48,909 bases of DNA from Oscillospiraceae bacterium (GTDB lineage Bacteria > Bacillota > Clostridia > Christensenellales > Aristaeellaceae): contig JAISWI010000028.1 of NCBI GenBank assembly GCA_031270865.1, positions 1 to 48,909 of the forward strand. Direction: 5' to 3'. This document shows positions 15,963 to 24,562 of this stretch, in pieces. The translations under genes and the position numbers were made by a program. Within the stretch, counting starts at the first letter, position 1; the number at the start of each line of letters is the position of its first letter. The notes under the pieces are model-generated. The model did no database searches and was not told the DNA's origin. It was given only the letters and a program-made list of their open reading frames with translations.

Positions 15963-16961
15963 ATGGAGCGGATGGCCACGCCGGACAATCCGCGCGGCGG
16001 CGCGGGCAAGCGGAATTTCCCCGAAACCAAGCATATAAACCTGTCCATCGGCAGGGCGGAGGGCATGCGCCCCATAATGAAGGCGCTAGGCTCGCCGCTG
16101 CGCCTGGAGATTCTGCGCATACTGGGCGCCCAGCCCATGTACATCAACGAGATCGCGCAGGCCCTAGGCGTCCCGGTATCTACGGCGTCGCTCAACGTAC
16201 ATGAGTTGGAGGACGCGGGCCTCCTGCTGACCGAGCAGCGGCCCGGTTCTCACGGCAGCATGAAACTGTGCACCCGCAGATTGGACAGCCTGTCTATCAA
16301 CCTGGTGCCGCCCGGCGAGGAGCGCGGGATGGTCAGCGTATCCTCGCTGCCTATCGGCGCGTACAGCCTCGCGGAGGGGATCGAGCCCACGTGCGGCATG
16401 GCCTCCCTCTCAGGCGCCATCGGCGAGGAGGACAACCCGCGCACGTTCTACATCCCCGAGCGGCTGGACGCGCGGATACTGTGGTTCAGGCACGGGTATT
16501 TAACATACCACTTCGCGCTTTTGCGCGTCCAGGAAATGCGCGTGGAGTGGATCGAGATCTCGTTCGAGCTATGCTCGGAGGCGCCGATGTACCGCGATCC
16601 ATGGAAGAGCGACATCGACCTAAGAGTCAACGGCGTGCCGGTAGGGATGTTTACCAGCCTCGCGGACTATGGCGGAAGGCGCGGGTTGCTCAATCCCGCG
16701 TGGTGGCCGGACGTCTCCACCCAATACGGTCTGCTGCGCACATGCCGCGTCACGCGAAGCGGTTCTTTTATGGGGGAAGCCCGCGTGTCGGACGCCACGG
16801 TGGCCGACTTGAAACTGCGCGAGCTACCCTACATAGCGGTACGCTTCGGCGTATCCAGGAACGCCGCAAACGCTGGCGGCCTGAACCTGTTCGGCCAGGG
16901 TTTCGGCGATTACCCGCAGGACGTATTGCTGCGCGTGGGATACATCACCGACGAGCGCTAG
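15963..16961 (+). CDS. ArsR-type winged-helix regulator with large C-terminal domain
   Basis: This 332-residue protein has a winged helix-turn-helix at about residues 36-105 (SPLRLEILRILG, INEIAQALGVPVSTASLNVHELEDAGL) resembling ArsR-type regulators. A C-terminal region of about 220 residues follows that I do not recognise; it contains YLTYHFALLRV and a MTYR-like aromatic pattern and could sense a ligand. True ArsR proteins are about 100 residues, so this is a fused, ligand-sensing type. It starts two bases after the second permease and is probably co-transcribed with it, which suggests feedback control of the importer. The metal-binding cysteines of classical ArsR are absent. Confidence 0.75.
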   Translation: MERMATPDNPRGGAGKRNFPETKHINLSIGRAEGMRPIMKALGSPLRLEILRILGAQPMYINEIAQALGVPVSTASLNVHELEDAGLLLTEQRPGSHGSMKLCTRRLDSLSINLVPPGEERGMVSVSSLPIGAYSLAEGIEPTCGMASLSGAIGEEDNPRTFYIPERLDARILWFRHGYLTYHFALLRVQEMRVEWIEISFELCSEAPMYRDPWKSDIDLRVNGVPVGMFTSLADYGGRRGLLNPAWWPDVSTQYGLLRTCRVTRSGSFMGEARVSDATVADLKLRELPYIAVRFGVSRNAANAGGLNLFGQGFGDYPQDVLLRVGYITDER

Positions 16962-16984
16962 GACACCGACAGCTTGCCGGATTG

Positions 16985-17195
16985 ATTGAGCTTATATTAC
17001 AGCAACCATTGGACTGGCAGCGCCAGCCAGCGCGCCCTGCCGAATACTGCGTTACCTCCTCATAGAGCACGCGGCCGCCGTGCCTGACCCAACCGCCGCG
17101 CTTGGGCAGGTTCTTTAAGTCGCAAAAACTTATCAGGCAGCCGCGCTTCTGGCCGCTGGCATCCAAATACCGGCAAGCTGGGCGCGCGCTTCTAA
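16985..17195 (-). pseudogene. Unidentified gene fragment
   Basis: The minus strand reads an apparently protein-like stretch (RGCLISFCDLKNLPKRGGW, then VRHGGRVLYEEVTQY) with no start codon or ribosome binding site in context. It ends beside the hairpin element at 17222. It looks like the tail of a lost gene. I cannot name the family. Confidence 0.35.
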
Positions 17196-17221
17196 GCATG
17201 ACATATCTCCAGTTCGACAAT

Positions 17222-17450
17222 GTACAGCCGACCAACTTGAAAATACGAACAGATTCCGCGAAGGATTTTTGCCTTCGCTAAAGCGAGGGAGGGAGGTGGA
17301 CTGGAGGTCCGGTGACCGAGCGAAAGCTCGGTTACGCGCAGAGCCGCAGCTGGCGAAAGCCAGCGAGGCGACATTGCAAAACCGGCGCAAGAGCCAACGC
17401 GGGAGGTAAAGACTCGCGAATATGCCGTGTTTTCAAGTTGGCTGGCGATA
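17222..17450. repeat. Inverted pair of the dispersed repeat (copies 3 and 4)
   Basis: A plus-oriented copy (about 17405-17450) and a minus-oriented copy (about 17222-17266) of the repeat seen at 2471 and 9349 face each other. Their shared core gives the arms CCAACTTGAAAATACG (17232-17247) and CGTGTTTTCAAGTTGG (17426-17441). The arrangement resembles BIME/REP-type composite elements. Confidence 0.6.
17232..17441 (+). ncRNA. Candidate structured RNA with hairpin array
   Basis: A 16-bp closing stem (one U-G pair) brackets successive hairpins: CCTTCGC-TAAA-GCGAGGG (17272-17289), GGAC/GTCC (17298-17310), TGACCGAGC-GAAA-GCTCGGTTA (17313-17334) and GCTGGC-GAAA-GCCAGC (17349-17364), the last flanked by a GCC/GGC stem. 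Two loops are GAAA on the plus strand, a stable RNA tetraloop, and the non-Watson-Crick pairs are G-U on the plus strand. This favours a plus-strand transcript. It matches no RNA family I can name. It could also be only a DNA repeat element. Confidence 0.4.
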
Positions 17451-17554
17451 TTCCTCGTGTATCCGTCAAACCAATCAACGCCTACCAACGCATGATACAA
17501 TAACCCTGAGTCAACTTGAAAAAGAAAGCAAGCAGCTTGAAAAAGTTGTATTGA

Positions 17555-17640
17555 ATGGATACGCAAGAAATAGCCAACGAATACCGGAAGGCGCATAGAT
17601 CGCGGTGCTACAGGAGCACAATGCTTGAAAAAGTTTTGAA
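17555..17640 (+). mobile_element. IS66-type TnpA (orfA) remnant
   Basis: The frame begins MDTQEIANEYRKAH and, after a one-base shift, continues VLQEHNA before a stop. This is close to the N-terminus of the small accessory protein TnpA of IS66 elements. Nothing of TnpB or the transposase is visible nearby, so only the 5' end survives. Confidence 0.5.
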
Positions 17641-17796
17641 CGGAGCATGGCTTCCCATCACAATGGCAGATGAGACTGCGCGAGAAAGCCGTGTAGGGAG
17701 ATATCTACTGATAGTTGAACTTAGTGGATATTTATCGTCCCAGATTATCCCCCTAAGTCGATAAATTACCTATTGATACAATCCGTGTGTTTTCCT

Positions 17797-18245
17797 CTAT
17801 AACTTGCTTCTGCACCATATCAACCGCAGCGTCCATCTCGAACGCGACGCGCTGTTGCCGGCCTCGACGCGGAAGGTATTCTGCTGCCCATAACGAATGA
17901 ACCGGTCCGCGTAAACCGTGAACGGTATGTACCCATACGCCGCGCCGCCCGCCTCATTGCCGTTGATATCCACCCACGCGTTCTGGTAAACGCCCTTGAA
18001 CGCGAACATGACGGTCTTCTCCCGCCAATCTATCGGCGCGTCAAACACCTTTTCATAAACATAAACACCGCGCGGAAACTACGCGCCCGCGCTGCCGATC
18101 GGGCAATCGAGATCACGCGCGCGGCTCGTGAATCATCGCGTCGTGAGGCAGGGTGACGGTTTGGATATCGCCGCCCCTTTGGGAGAAGCTCCAGCCGTCG
18201 TTAAAGTCGCGCCGAACCCATATTCGATCACATCCCTCACGGATA
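17797..18245 (-). pseudogene. GH2-type beta-galactosidase N-terminal remnant
   Basis: The minus strand encodes the sugar-binding N-terminal domain of a family 2 glycosidase in pieces. NDGWSFS and VTLPHDAMIHEPR lie near 18150-18215, then a frameshift, CPIGSAGA, a TAG where Tyr is expected, FPRGVYVYEKVFDAP, then FAFKGVYQNAWVDINGNEAG and YGYIPFTVYADRF. The coding frame ends near 17830, and the catalytic barrel is missing. It is a clear pseudogene and the only sign that a beta-galactosidase once lay near the sugar importer. Confidence 0.75.
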
Positions 18246-18560
18246 AGATAGCGCGATGGTTATCGAGGGTATATCGGGTTTAGTTGGTTTTGGATTTGTT
18301 AGCAGAGTTGTATACGTGGGGCGTTGGCTGGGCGTCGAACTTGATCAAAGACGTGCCATGTACGGCGGTTTTACCCCGGCGGAGGAACGATCAGCAATAT
18401 TTTCTTTCCGGTTTCCTCGGTTCAAGCGTTTTTGTTGTGATCCACAACAAACGCTACTAGTTTACCGAATACAGGCTTATTCCGAACGCCTTAGCTAGCT
18501 GCCGACGCGTTTCGCGCTCTTCCAGGTTCCCTATGGCCGTCTGTGTAGAGGAACACGCCC
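18246..18560. other. Intergenic, nothing recognised
   Basis: A short plus-strand open frame (18256-18498) lacks a ribosome binding site and family-like sequence. The region lies between the GH2 relic and the end of the TetR gene. I see no repeat or terminator. Confidence 0.4.
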
Positions 18561-19154
18561 CTACCCCTTGCGCAGTAACCCGTCAAGGAAGAGTTGGTTA
18601 ATCTCGCTGGTCAGAGCGGGGGTTACCTTGTACCTGTTGAGCTTTTCCTTGCCCAGGCACAGCACGTAGCTCTGGAAGATATCTATGTAGATCTCGATGG
18701 CGTCATTGGAAATGTTCGGGGCGAGGCGCCCCGCGTCTTTCCCCTCCTTAATCAACTGGAGTATCAGCAGCTCGTTCGCCGCGCTGAACTCATCAAGCCG
18801 CCGCCGCAGCGTCCCATCGCCCTCTACCGCCTCAAAGAAGAAATTGTATACCCCGTGCTCCGCGTAAACCGTCCTTCGCGACAGATATTCCCTTATCTTT
18901 TCATCGAAACAGACGTCTGACCTCACGATTTCGGCAGTTCGCGCCAGGCTAGCGTCCATTATGTCCTGGGCGATAACGCGGCGTAGGTTGTCCTTGCTCT
19001 CAAAAAAATTATATATCGATACCTTAGATACACGCGCCTTTTCCGCGATCTCCGTCATGGTGACACGCTCGAACCCGTACTGGACGAAGAGTTCCATCGC
19101 CGCCCTGACTATGGAATCCTTCTTATCGTTCCTCCTTTTCACAAACCCGTCCAC
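18561..19154 (-). CDS. TetR/AcrR-family transcriptional repressor
   Basis: This 197-residue regulator has an N-terminal helix-turn-helix at about residues 34-60 (MTEIAEKARVSKVSIYNFF, followed by ESKDNL) and a helical C-terminal ligand-binding domain. It is transcribed divergently from the ABC exporter-like pair starting at 19287. The intergenic region holds a TTGAC-AA-GTCAA palindrome over the promoter of that pair, so it is probably their repressor, relieved by an unknown ligand such as a drug, peptide or cell-envelope signal. Confidence 0.92.
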   Translation of the reverse strand: MDGFVKRRNDKKDSIVRAAMELFVQYGFERVTMTEIAEKARVSKVSIYNFFESKDNLRRVIAQDIMDASLARTAEIVRSDVCFDEKIREYLSRRTVYAEHGVYNFFFEAVEGDGTLRRRLDEFSAANELLILQLIKEGKDAGRLAPNISNDAIEIYIDIFQSYVLCLGKEKLNRYKVTPALTSEINQLFLDGLLRKG

Positions 19155-19212
19155 ACGAATCCTCCCCCGCCGCTATAGGACGTTCCAATGATGATATTTT
19201 ACCACGAGCCTC

Positions 19213-19242
19213 TTGACAAGTCAAACCACATTATGGTAATAT
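19213..19242 (+). promoter_or_regulatory. Promoter and TetR-type operator of the MacB-like genes
   Basis: TTGACA (19213-19218) and TAATAT (19237-19242) are 18 bases apart. The palindrome TTGACAAGTCAA (19213-19224) covers the -35 box, a standard position for TetR-family repression. AAGGAGG lies seven bases before the ATG at 19287. Confidence 0.65.
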
Positions 19243-19286
19243 ATGAACCGTAAACGAAAATTAAGTTAACAAATAAGGAGGGTGAC

Positions 19287-19988
19287 ATGGCTGACATCGT
19301 TTTCCAGGACGTGAGCAAGGATTATCGGATGGGCGAAACCGTTATCCGGGCCGTAAGCAACGTATCCTTCACCGTTAAATCGGGCGAGTTCTGCATAGTC
19401 CTCGGACCCAGCGGGGCGGGCAAGACCACGATCCTTAACCTGCTCGGCGGCATGGAGACAGTCACCAGCGGCAGGATATTAGCCGCCGGCAAGGACATAA
19501 CCACGATGGGCGACATAGAGCTTACTGACTATCGGCGTTACGAAATTGGTTTTGTGTTCCAATTTTACAACCTGATACCAAACCTGACCGCGCTTGAGAA
19601 CGTCGAGCTTGCCAGGCAGGTATGTGAGTCGCCGCTGGATCCCGAAGAAGCCCTGCGCGTCGTTGGCCTGTCCGGGCGAGTGAACAACTTCCCCGCTCAA
19701 CTGTCAGGCGGTGAGCAACAGCGTGTGGCCATCGCCCGCGCTGTGTGCAAAAACCCCGGCCTGCTACTGTGTGACGAGCCCACCGGGGCTCTTGACACAG
19801 AGACGGGCAAGTCCATCATCGGCGTCCTGCTGGACATCAGCCGTGGATTGGGTAAGACGGTCATTGTAATCACGCACAACGCCCTTATCGCGACAGTCGC
19901 GGACAGGGTGATCGAAATGAAGAACGGGCGGGTCGTAAGCGACTCTAAGCAGGCGATTCCCGCGTCACTGGAGGCGGTAAAATGGTAA
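19287..19988 (+). CDS. MacB/LolD-type ABC transporter ATP-binding protein
   Basis: This 233-residue ATPase has Walker A GPSGAGKTT (40-48), the Q-loop at Gln92, signature LSGGEQQR (139-146), Walker B LLLCDEPT (159-166) and a switch His near 195 (VITHN). The PTGALD sequence after Walker B is typical of the LolD/MacB mechanotransmission group. These act on substrates in or outside the membrane (peptide antibiotics, lipids) rather than importing solutes. It overlaps the permease gene by seven bases. Control by the divergent TetR protein is likely. Confidence 0.93.
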   Translation: MADIVFQDVSKDYRMGETVIRAVSNVSFTVKSGEFCIVLGPSGAGKTTILNLLGGMETVTSGRILAAGKDITTMGDIELTDYRRYEIGFVFQFYNLIPNLTALENVELARQVCESPLDPEEALRVVGLSGRVNNFPAQLSGGEQQRVAIARAVCKNPGLLLCDEPTGALDTETGKSIIGVLLDISRGLGKTVIVITHNALIATVADRVIEMKNGRVVSDSKQAIPASLEAVKW

Positions 19989-22300
19989 ATATGCTGCAAA
20001 GGAAGATCATCCGCGACGTCTTGGAACACAGATGGGCGCTTGCCGCCATCATCTGCGTATGTACGTTGGGGATCGCGCTGTTCTCCGGGTTCAACCTATA
20101 TGTCTCAACCATTGAGGGCGGGCTTGGCCGCGCGTACTCCCGCCAGAACCTCGCCGACTATTGGGTATACACGCTGGATGTCACCAATGAGGACATCGCT
20201 CGTGTTCGGACGCTGGCGGCGGTGTCGCTGGCCGAACGGCGCAAGACGCTGGATCTGCCCATCAACGGGAGCGCGAACGCCTCCCTTCGCGTCCACGGGG
20301 TGGAGGGGAAAAGCGAAGTAAACATACCAGAACTGGTCAGCGGCTCGTTGCTTGATGAATCAGACATGGACGCGCTGCTGCTAGACAGCCGGTTTGCCGA
20401 AGCGAACGGTATTTCCGCGGGCGATAGCATGGTTCTTGGGGATATCGGGCAATCCAGGGAATGGTGGGTAAAAGGCATTGTCCGCGACGTGGAGTATGTC
20501 TATTACGCGCCGAATGGAATTACCATCCCCAATTACCAGAAATATGGTTTCGCTTACGTTAACGCGGACTCCCTGCCGCTGGTTGGGTATAATGAAATCA
20601 TTTTAGTATCAGAAAAAACGGCTGACCAGGTTGAATTGGCCGCGCAAATACGCGCGGCTGTCGGGAGCGCCGTCGTCATCGACAGGGGATACCACGCCAG
20701 TGTCGGCAAGATCGCCGACGACCTCACGGGCAATCGCCATATCGGAACAGTTTTCCCAATTGTGTTCTTCCTGACCGCCGCGCTTATTACATGGATTACC
20801 GTCGGCAGGATGTTGGATAACCAGCGGCAATGCCTGGGAACGCTTCGCTCACTGGGTTTCTCCAAACGGGAGATTACCGTCCGGTATGCCGTCTACGGTT
20901 CGATTATAACTATACCGAGCATGGTGTTGGGGTGGATCGTTTCGCGGTCCGTCATAGCGCGGACGCTGTACAGCGTAGCCGTTATCTATTACACGATCGA
21001 CGCGCGGGGGGTCGACCTGTTCTCCATTCATTTCCTGACCGCCGCGCTTAGCGTGGCCGTCGTGACTTGCGGTGCGGTGTATCTGACATGTCGAAAGGCG
21101 CTTGCGTCCATGCCCGCCGCGCTTGCGCGACCTATACCGCCCGCCTCTGGGCACAGGATACTGTTAGAGCGGATCACGCCGTTATGGTCGCGGCTGTCGT
21201 TCAGCGGCAAGATAGTGGCGCGGAACCTGTTCCGCAACAAGGCGCGTATGGCGATGGGGCTTGCCGGCTGCGTTGGGTCGGCCGCGCTCATCCTGTGCGG
21301 GTTTGGTATAATGGCCTCGATCGACGGGATGATCGAGAAAACGTTTTCGGAAATAATCCTCTATGACGCCGAGGTCAAGCTGAACTCCTCCCTGACCATC
21401 GATGAAGCCGCCGCGCTGGCAGGCGCGGTTGGCGGCGCGGACGGTTTCGACGCCGCGCTGTCGCTTGGCGTTACGTTGTATGACCGCGAAGGCGCGGCGA
21501 TCAGCCCATACCTTGTAGTCCTGGAGGATTTGCAGGTCTCGTTGGGCTTCATGGACGCCAAGGGCGGTCCCGTCGAACTGCCGACGCGCGGCGCGTTGAT
21601 AACCCCGCGTATGGCTTTGGTGATGGGCGCGGGCGTCGGTGACACAATCAACGCGGAAGGTATGGACGGGACGATGTTTCCTTTGTTGGTCTCGGGCATT
21701 GTGGATTTCCCGGTAGGCAGCGAGATTTACATAAGCAGGTCCGCGTTTATGGAAATCTCCAGCATACCATTCGCCGCGCGCGTGCTGTTCCTAAGGGGAG
21801 AAAACATTGACGCCGCTTCGCTAAGCAATGATTACCGCGTTGCGCTCGTGGAGACGAAGGAGGAAATACACGGGAACCTGAACGCTGTCCTTGAGATCCT
21901 GCAGGGCATGCAGAGCATACTGATCGTGTTCTCCGGCTTGTTGTCGTTCGCCGTGATGATGACGCTCGGGAGGATGAACTTCGATGAGCGGGTCCGGGAG
22001 CTTGCGACACTGAAAGTCCTTGGCTTCCATATGAATGAGATGAAGCAGCTGGCGCTACGTGATAATATCTGGATAACCGTCCTGGGATTACCGGCGGGTG
22101 TCGCCGTGTCACGCCTGCTGCTCGGAATGGTTCTGTCCCTGGCGACAACGTCCGATATGGAGATTGCGTCCCGCGTGAGCGTGCCCGGCATACTAACGGG
22201 CTGCGCCCTGACGCTTGCGTTTACCCTATTCGTCAACTTCCTGATGGGCAGGAGGCTAAAGGATATAGATATGATATCGTCACTGAAAAGCGTGGAGTGA
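19982..22300 (+). CDS. FtsX/MacB-type ABC transporter permease
   Basis: This 772-residue permease has the duplicated FtsX layout of large Gram-positive MacB-like permeases. An N-terminal membrane segment (about 18-38) precedes an extracytoplasmic domain, followed by three membrane segments at about 255-380 (starting VFPIVFFLTAALITWITVG). A second extracytoplasmic domain and a final trio end at about 765 (GCALTLAFTLFVNFL). It pairs with the ATPase at 19287-19988. Substrate is unknown; relatives confer antimicrobial-peptide resistance or handle lipids. The stop codon lies inside the hairpin at 22294-22331. Confidence 0.92.
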   Translation: MVNMLQRKIIRDVLEHRWALAAIICVCTLGIALFSGFNLYVSTIEGGLGRAYSRQNLADYWVYTLDVTNEDIARVRTLAAVSLAERRKTLDLPINGSANASLRVHGVEGKSEVNIPELVSGSLLDESDMDALLLDSRFAEANGISAGDSMVLGDIGQSREWWVKGIVRDVEYVYYAPNGITIPNYQKYGFAYVNADSLPLVGYNEIILVSEKTADQVELAAQIRAAVGSAVVIDRGYHASVGKIADDLTGNRHIGTVFPIVFFLTAALITWITVGRMLDNQRQCLGTLRSLGFSKREITVRYAVYGSIITIPSMVLGWIVSRSVIARTLYSVAVIYYTIDARGVDLFSIHFLTAALSVAVVTCGAVYLTCRKALASMPAALARPIPPASGHRILLERITPLWSRLSFSGKIVARNLFRNKARMAMGLAGCVGSAALILCGFGIMASIDGMIEKTFSEIILYDAEVKLNSSLTIDEAAALAGAVGGADGFDAALSLGVTLYDREGAAISPYLVVLEDLQVSLGFMDAKGGPVELPTRGALITPRMALVMGAGVGDTINAEGMDGTMFPLLVSGIVDFPVGSEIYISRSAFMEISSIPFAARVLFLRGENIDAASLSNDYRVALVETKEEIHGNLNAVLEILQGMQSILIVFSGLLSFAVMMTLGRMNFDERVRELATLKVLGFHMNEMKQLALRDNIWITVLGLPAGVAVSRLLLGMVLSLATTSDMEIASRVSVPGILTGCALTLAFTLFVNFLMGRRLKDIDMISSLKSVE

Positions 22301-22331
22301 CGCGGCGTTATCCACCAACGCGCGTCACTCC
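22294..22331 (+). terminator. Hairpin overlapping the permease stop codon
   Basis: GGAGTGACGCG (22294-22304) pairs perfectly with CGCGTCACTCC (22321-22331) across a 16-base loop. The TGA stop is inside the left arm. No T-run follows, so it may act as an mRNA-stabilising or Rho-assisted element rather than a classical terminator. Confidence 0.55.
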
Positions 22332-22490
22332 CCAGCTTAACTATACTTGACCCGTCCTTGCCGGTAAAGCAGCGCGATAGTTTTCGCGGGCATATTAGGT
22401 TTGGTTTGATGGTGTTGGATATGTAAATATACGCAAAACAATGTTGACGTTTGCGCTTCCTAACACCAACATGTTACTGCAGCGCTTCCG

Positions 22491-23252
22491 TTATACTAGG
22501 CATTCCCTGCAGTCAGTCAGCGCCCGCTTCGCCCCGGCAGCCATGAAGCGCAGTTCGCTGCCGATACAGAACCAGTTCATGCCCATGGCGGCGCACGCGC
22601 TCATCAGAGAGGCGTTTCCCGTAATGATCCCAGCATGCTTACCCGCCGCGCGCGCCGCTTCAGCCACCTTGCGGTGCGCGGACATGATGCGTTCATCCAG
22701 GTAATTGCCCAAGATGCCCGCCCGCTGGGTCATGTCGTTGGGGCCTGTTAATAGACCGTCAATGCCTGGAACCGACGCGATCTCTACCGCCCTGTCCGCC
22801 GCCGCCAGAGATTCGATCTGGCACAGAAGGATTACACGCGCGTTTGCGCGACGCAGTAACTCCGCCGTATCACCGGACTGGTAGTCCGTATGCGCTCGGA
22901 ATGTCGATATGCCTCGGTCTCCTTCTGGCGCATAGCGGCAGAACCTCACCAAATCACGCGCTTGCCCTGCGCTTTCCGTAGTTGACAGCAAGATGCCATC
23001 CGCGCCAAGATCTAGCAATTTCTGCAACAGTGCGCGATCCGCGTTAGGAACCCGCGCGAGCATTGGCAAGCCGATCCCTTTCGACACGGCGGACAGGTTC
23101 GCTACCTGCTGAAAGTCGAAATACCCATGTTCGCAATCTACGATGACATGACCAAGCCCGCACGTCCGCAACAAACGCAGGACGTTTGGCACGTATATTT
23201 CGGAGAGCATCGTCCCGATTAGTGGTTCCCCTGTTGGTTGCCTTAATACCAT
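22491..23252 (-). CDS. HpcH/HpaI-family class II aldolase
   Basis: This 253-residue metal-dependent aldolase cleaves 2-keto-3-deoxy or 4-hydroxy-2-oxo acids to pyruvate plus an aldehyde. Family landmarks are VDCEHGYFDF near 37-46, the metal-ligand Glu in CQIES, and GIDGLLTGPNDM with the second metal-ligand Asp. It overlaps the end of the FGGY kinase gene by 10 bases and is the last gene of the minus-strand carbohydrate operon. Kinase plus aldolase suggests breakdown of a deoxy-sugar acid or ketose released by the intracellular glycosidases. Phosphorylated or free substrate cannot be decided. Confidence 0.88.
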   Translation of the reverse strand: MVLRQPTGEPLIGTMLSEIYVPNVLRLLRTCGLGHVIVDCEHGYFDFQQVANLSAVSKGIGLPMLARVPNADRALLQKLLDLGADGILLSTTESAGQARDLVRFCRYAPEGDRGISTFRAHTDYQSGDTAELLRRANARVILLCQIESLAAADRAVEIASVPGIDGLLTGPNDMTQRAGILGNYLDERIMSAHRKVAEAARAAGKHAGIITGNASLMSACAAMGMNWFCIGSELRFMAAGAKRALTDCRECLV

Positions 23253-24562
23253 AACGCTTGCCCGCTCCCTTCCATCCGTTCCATGGCTTGCGCCAAAACT
23301 AGAGAACCGCGCATGATTGCGCCGGATACCGCTTTGCTATCCCTTGCGCCCATCCGCCTTGCGATGGCAGATCTAAGCGCGGGGTTCTTCTCCACCGCGC
23401 CGCCGGTGAAATGGATACGCTCCGCTTTGCGCCCGACCTGTTTCAGCGCCAACGCGTATTCCGCGCCCATCGCGCGATAGACCGCCGCCACAGACTGCCG
23501 GAAGTCCGCATGCGCCGGAACGCGCAGGCTTCCGTCTGCGTCGAACAAACCGAGTGGCGCGTCCCCGTCATCGCAGCCACACACTGACAGAACCTGCCAC
23601 ACTTTCCCCTGTGGCATGTCGTAACAGAACGCGCCTAGTACCCCTTGGATGAAATGCACAAGCGCGTCCAGGTGCCGACCGCCTGGCAGCCCGGAGACGG
23701 TCGACAGGAACAGCCTGTTAAAGAACGGGCGGGTTTCGTACGAACCTTCCGTGTACGTATCATCCGCCACGCTGAGCAGCCCCGCTGTCCCGATGTTAAC
23801 GCACACGACGCCATCCTCCCGTTTGCCGGACATCGCGCCCAGCGCGCACGCCTGGTGGTCGCCAATGTCTGGGCTCAGGTGAACGTGGCGTCCCAGCACA
23901 AGGGCTTCGCCGACGGGAGCAAGCTCGTCCATGACGCGGGGTAGACGAAGGTTCGAGCCAAACAGGTTCGCGCATAAGGCCGTGTCCATACGCCGTTCCC
24001 GCGTGTTGTACAACCCTGTTGGCGCGGCATTGGTAGCATGGCAAACGTATTCACCGCACAGATTGGCGAGGACATACCCACCCAGCGTGTGTAGACGCGC
24101 GCCTGGTGAGATGGAGAGACCTTCCCGCACTCGGGCATGAAGCGCGCACAGGGCTAGGTTAGGTTTCAGTGGCACGCCATGTCCGTCCAGAGCGTTGGGC
24201 GGCAGCGCGTATTGCAGCGTATCCAGAGCGGTCCGCCCGTCCGCGTCCGATTCCAGCGCGGCGCGATCCTGCCAGGAAACGTATGGTGATATAGGGCGAT
24301 TATCCGCGTCCGTGAGGATATATCCATGCATCTGAGTGGTCAACACGAGAAGGGTAACGTCCGGACGCAAACGGACAACATGTTCCAGGCATTCCCGCGC
24401 CTGTCGAACGTATGACGCGCCGTCCTGTTCATGGCGGCCAGGCTTGATCGCGCGGTTTGGCGGCGGAGCGAGCGAAAGGACGGCTTCCACCACCCCTGTC
24501 TCTGTGTCAAGGATGGCAGCTTTTGTAAAGCTGCTTCCTAGGTCGAGGGAAAGCGCTGCCAT
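23243..24562 (-). CDS. FGGY-family carbohydrate kinase
   Basis: This sugar kinase of about 439 residues has the ASKHA fold. It begins with the phosphate-1 motif LDLGSSFTKAAILD, has the second nucleotide motif VCVNIGTAGLLSVA in the middle and ends with HFTGGAVEKNPALRSAIARR. It is shorter than xylulokinase (about 490) and resembles sedoheptulokinase-like members. ATG at 24562 is chosen because it sits in a TGATG overlap with the upstream stop and follows GAGGG; the frame also offers GTG one codon earlier. It should phosphorylate the sugar freed by the sialidase-fold proteins of the same operon. Confidence 0.88.
   Translation of the reverse strand: MAALSLDLGSSFTKAAILDTETGVVEAVLSLAPPPNRAIKPGRHEQDGASYVRQARECLEHVVRLRPDVTLLVLTTQMHGYILTDADNRPISPYVSWQDRAALESDADGRTALDTLQYALPPNALDGHGVPLKPNLALCALHARVREGLSISPGARLHTLGGYVLANLCGEYVCHATNAAPTGLYNTRERRMDTALCANLFGSNLRLPRVMDELAPVGEALVLGRHVHLSPDIGDHQACALGAMSGKREDGVVCVNIGTAGLLSVADDTYTEGSYETRPFFNRLFLSTVSGLPGGRHLDALVHFIQGVLGAFCYDMPQGKVWQVLSVCGCDDGDAPLGLFDADGSLRVPAHADFRQSVAAVYRAMGAEYALALKQVGRKAERIHFTGGAVEKNPALRSAIARRMGARDSKAVSGAIMRGSLVLAQAMERMEGSGQALWY

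Noticed and set aside
18256..18498. 80-codon plus-strand ORF as a gene.
   Set aside because: No ribosome binding site, no recognisable motif, and it lies in relic sequence beside the GH2 pseudogene.
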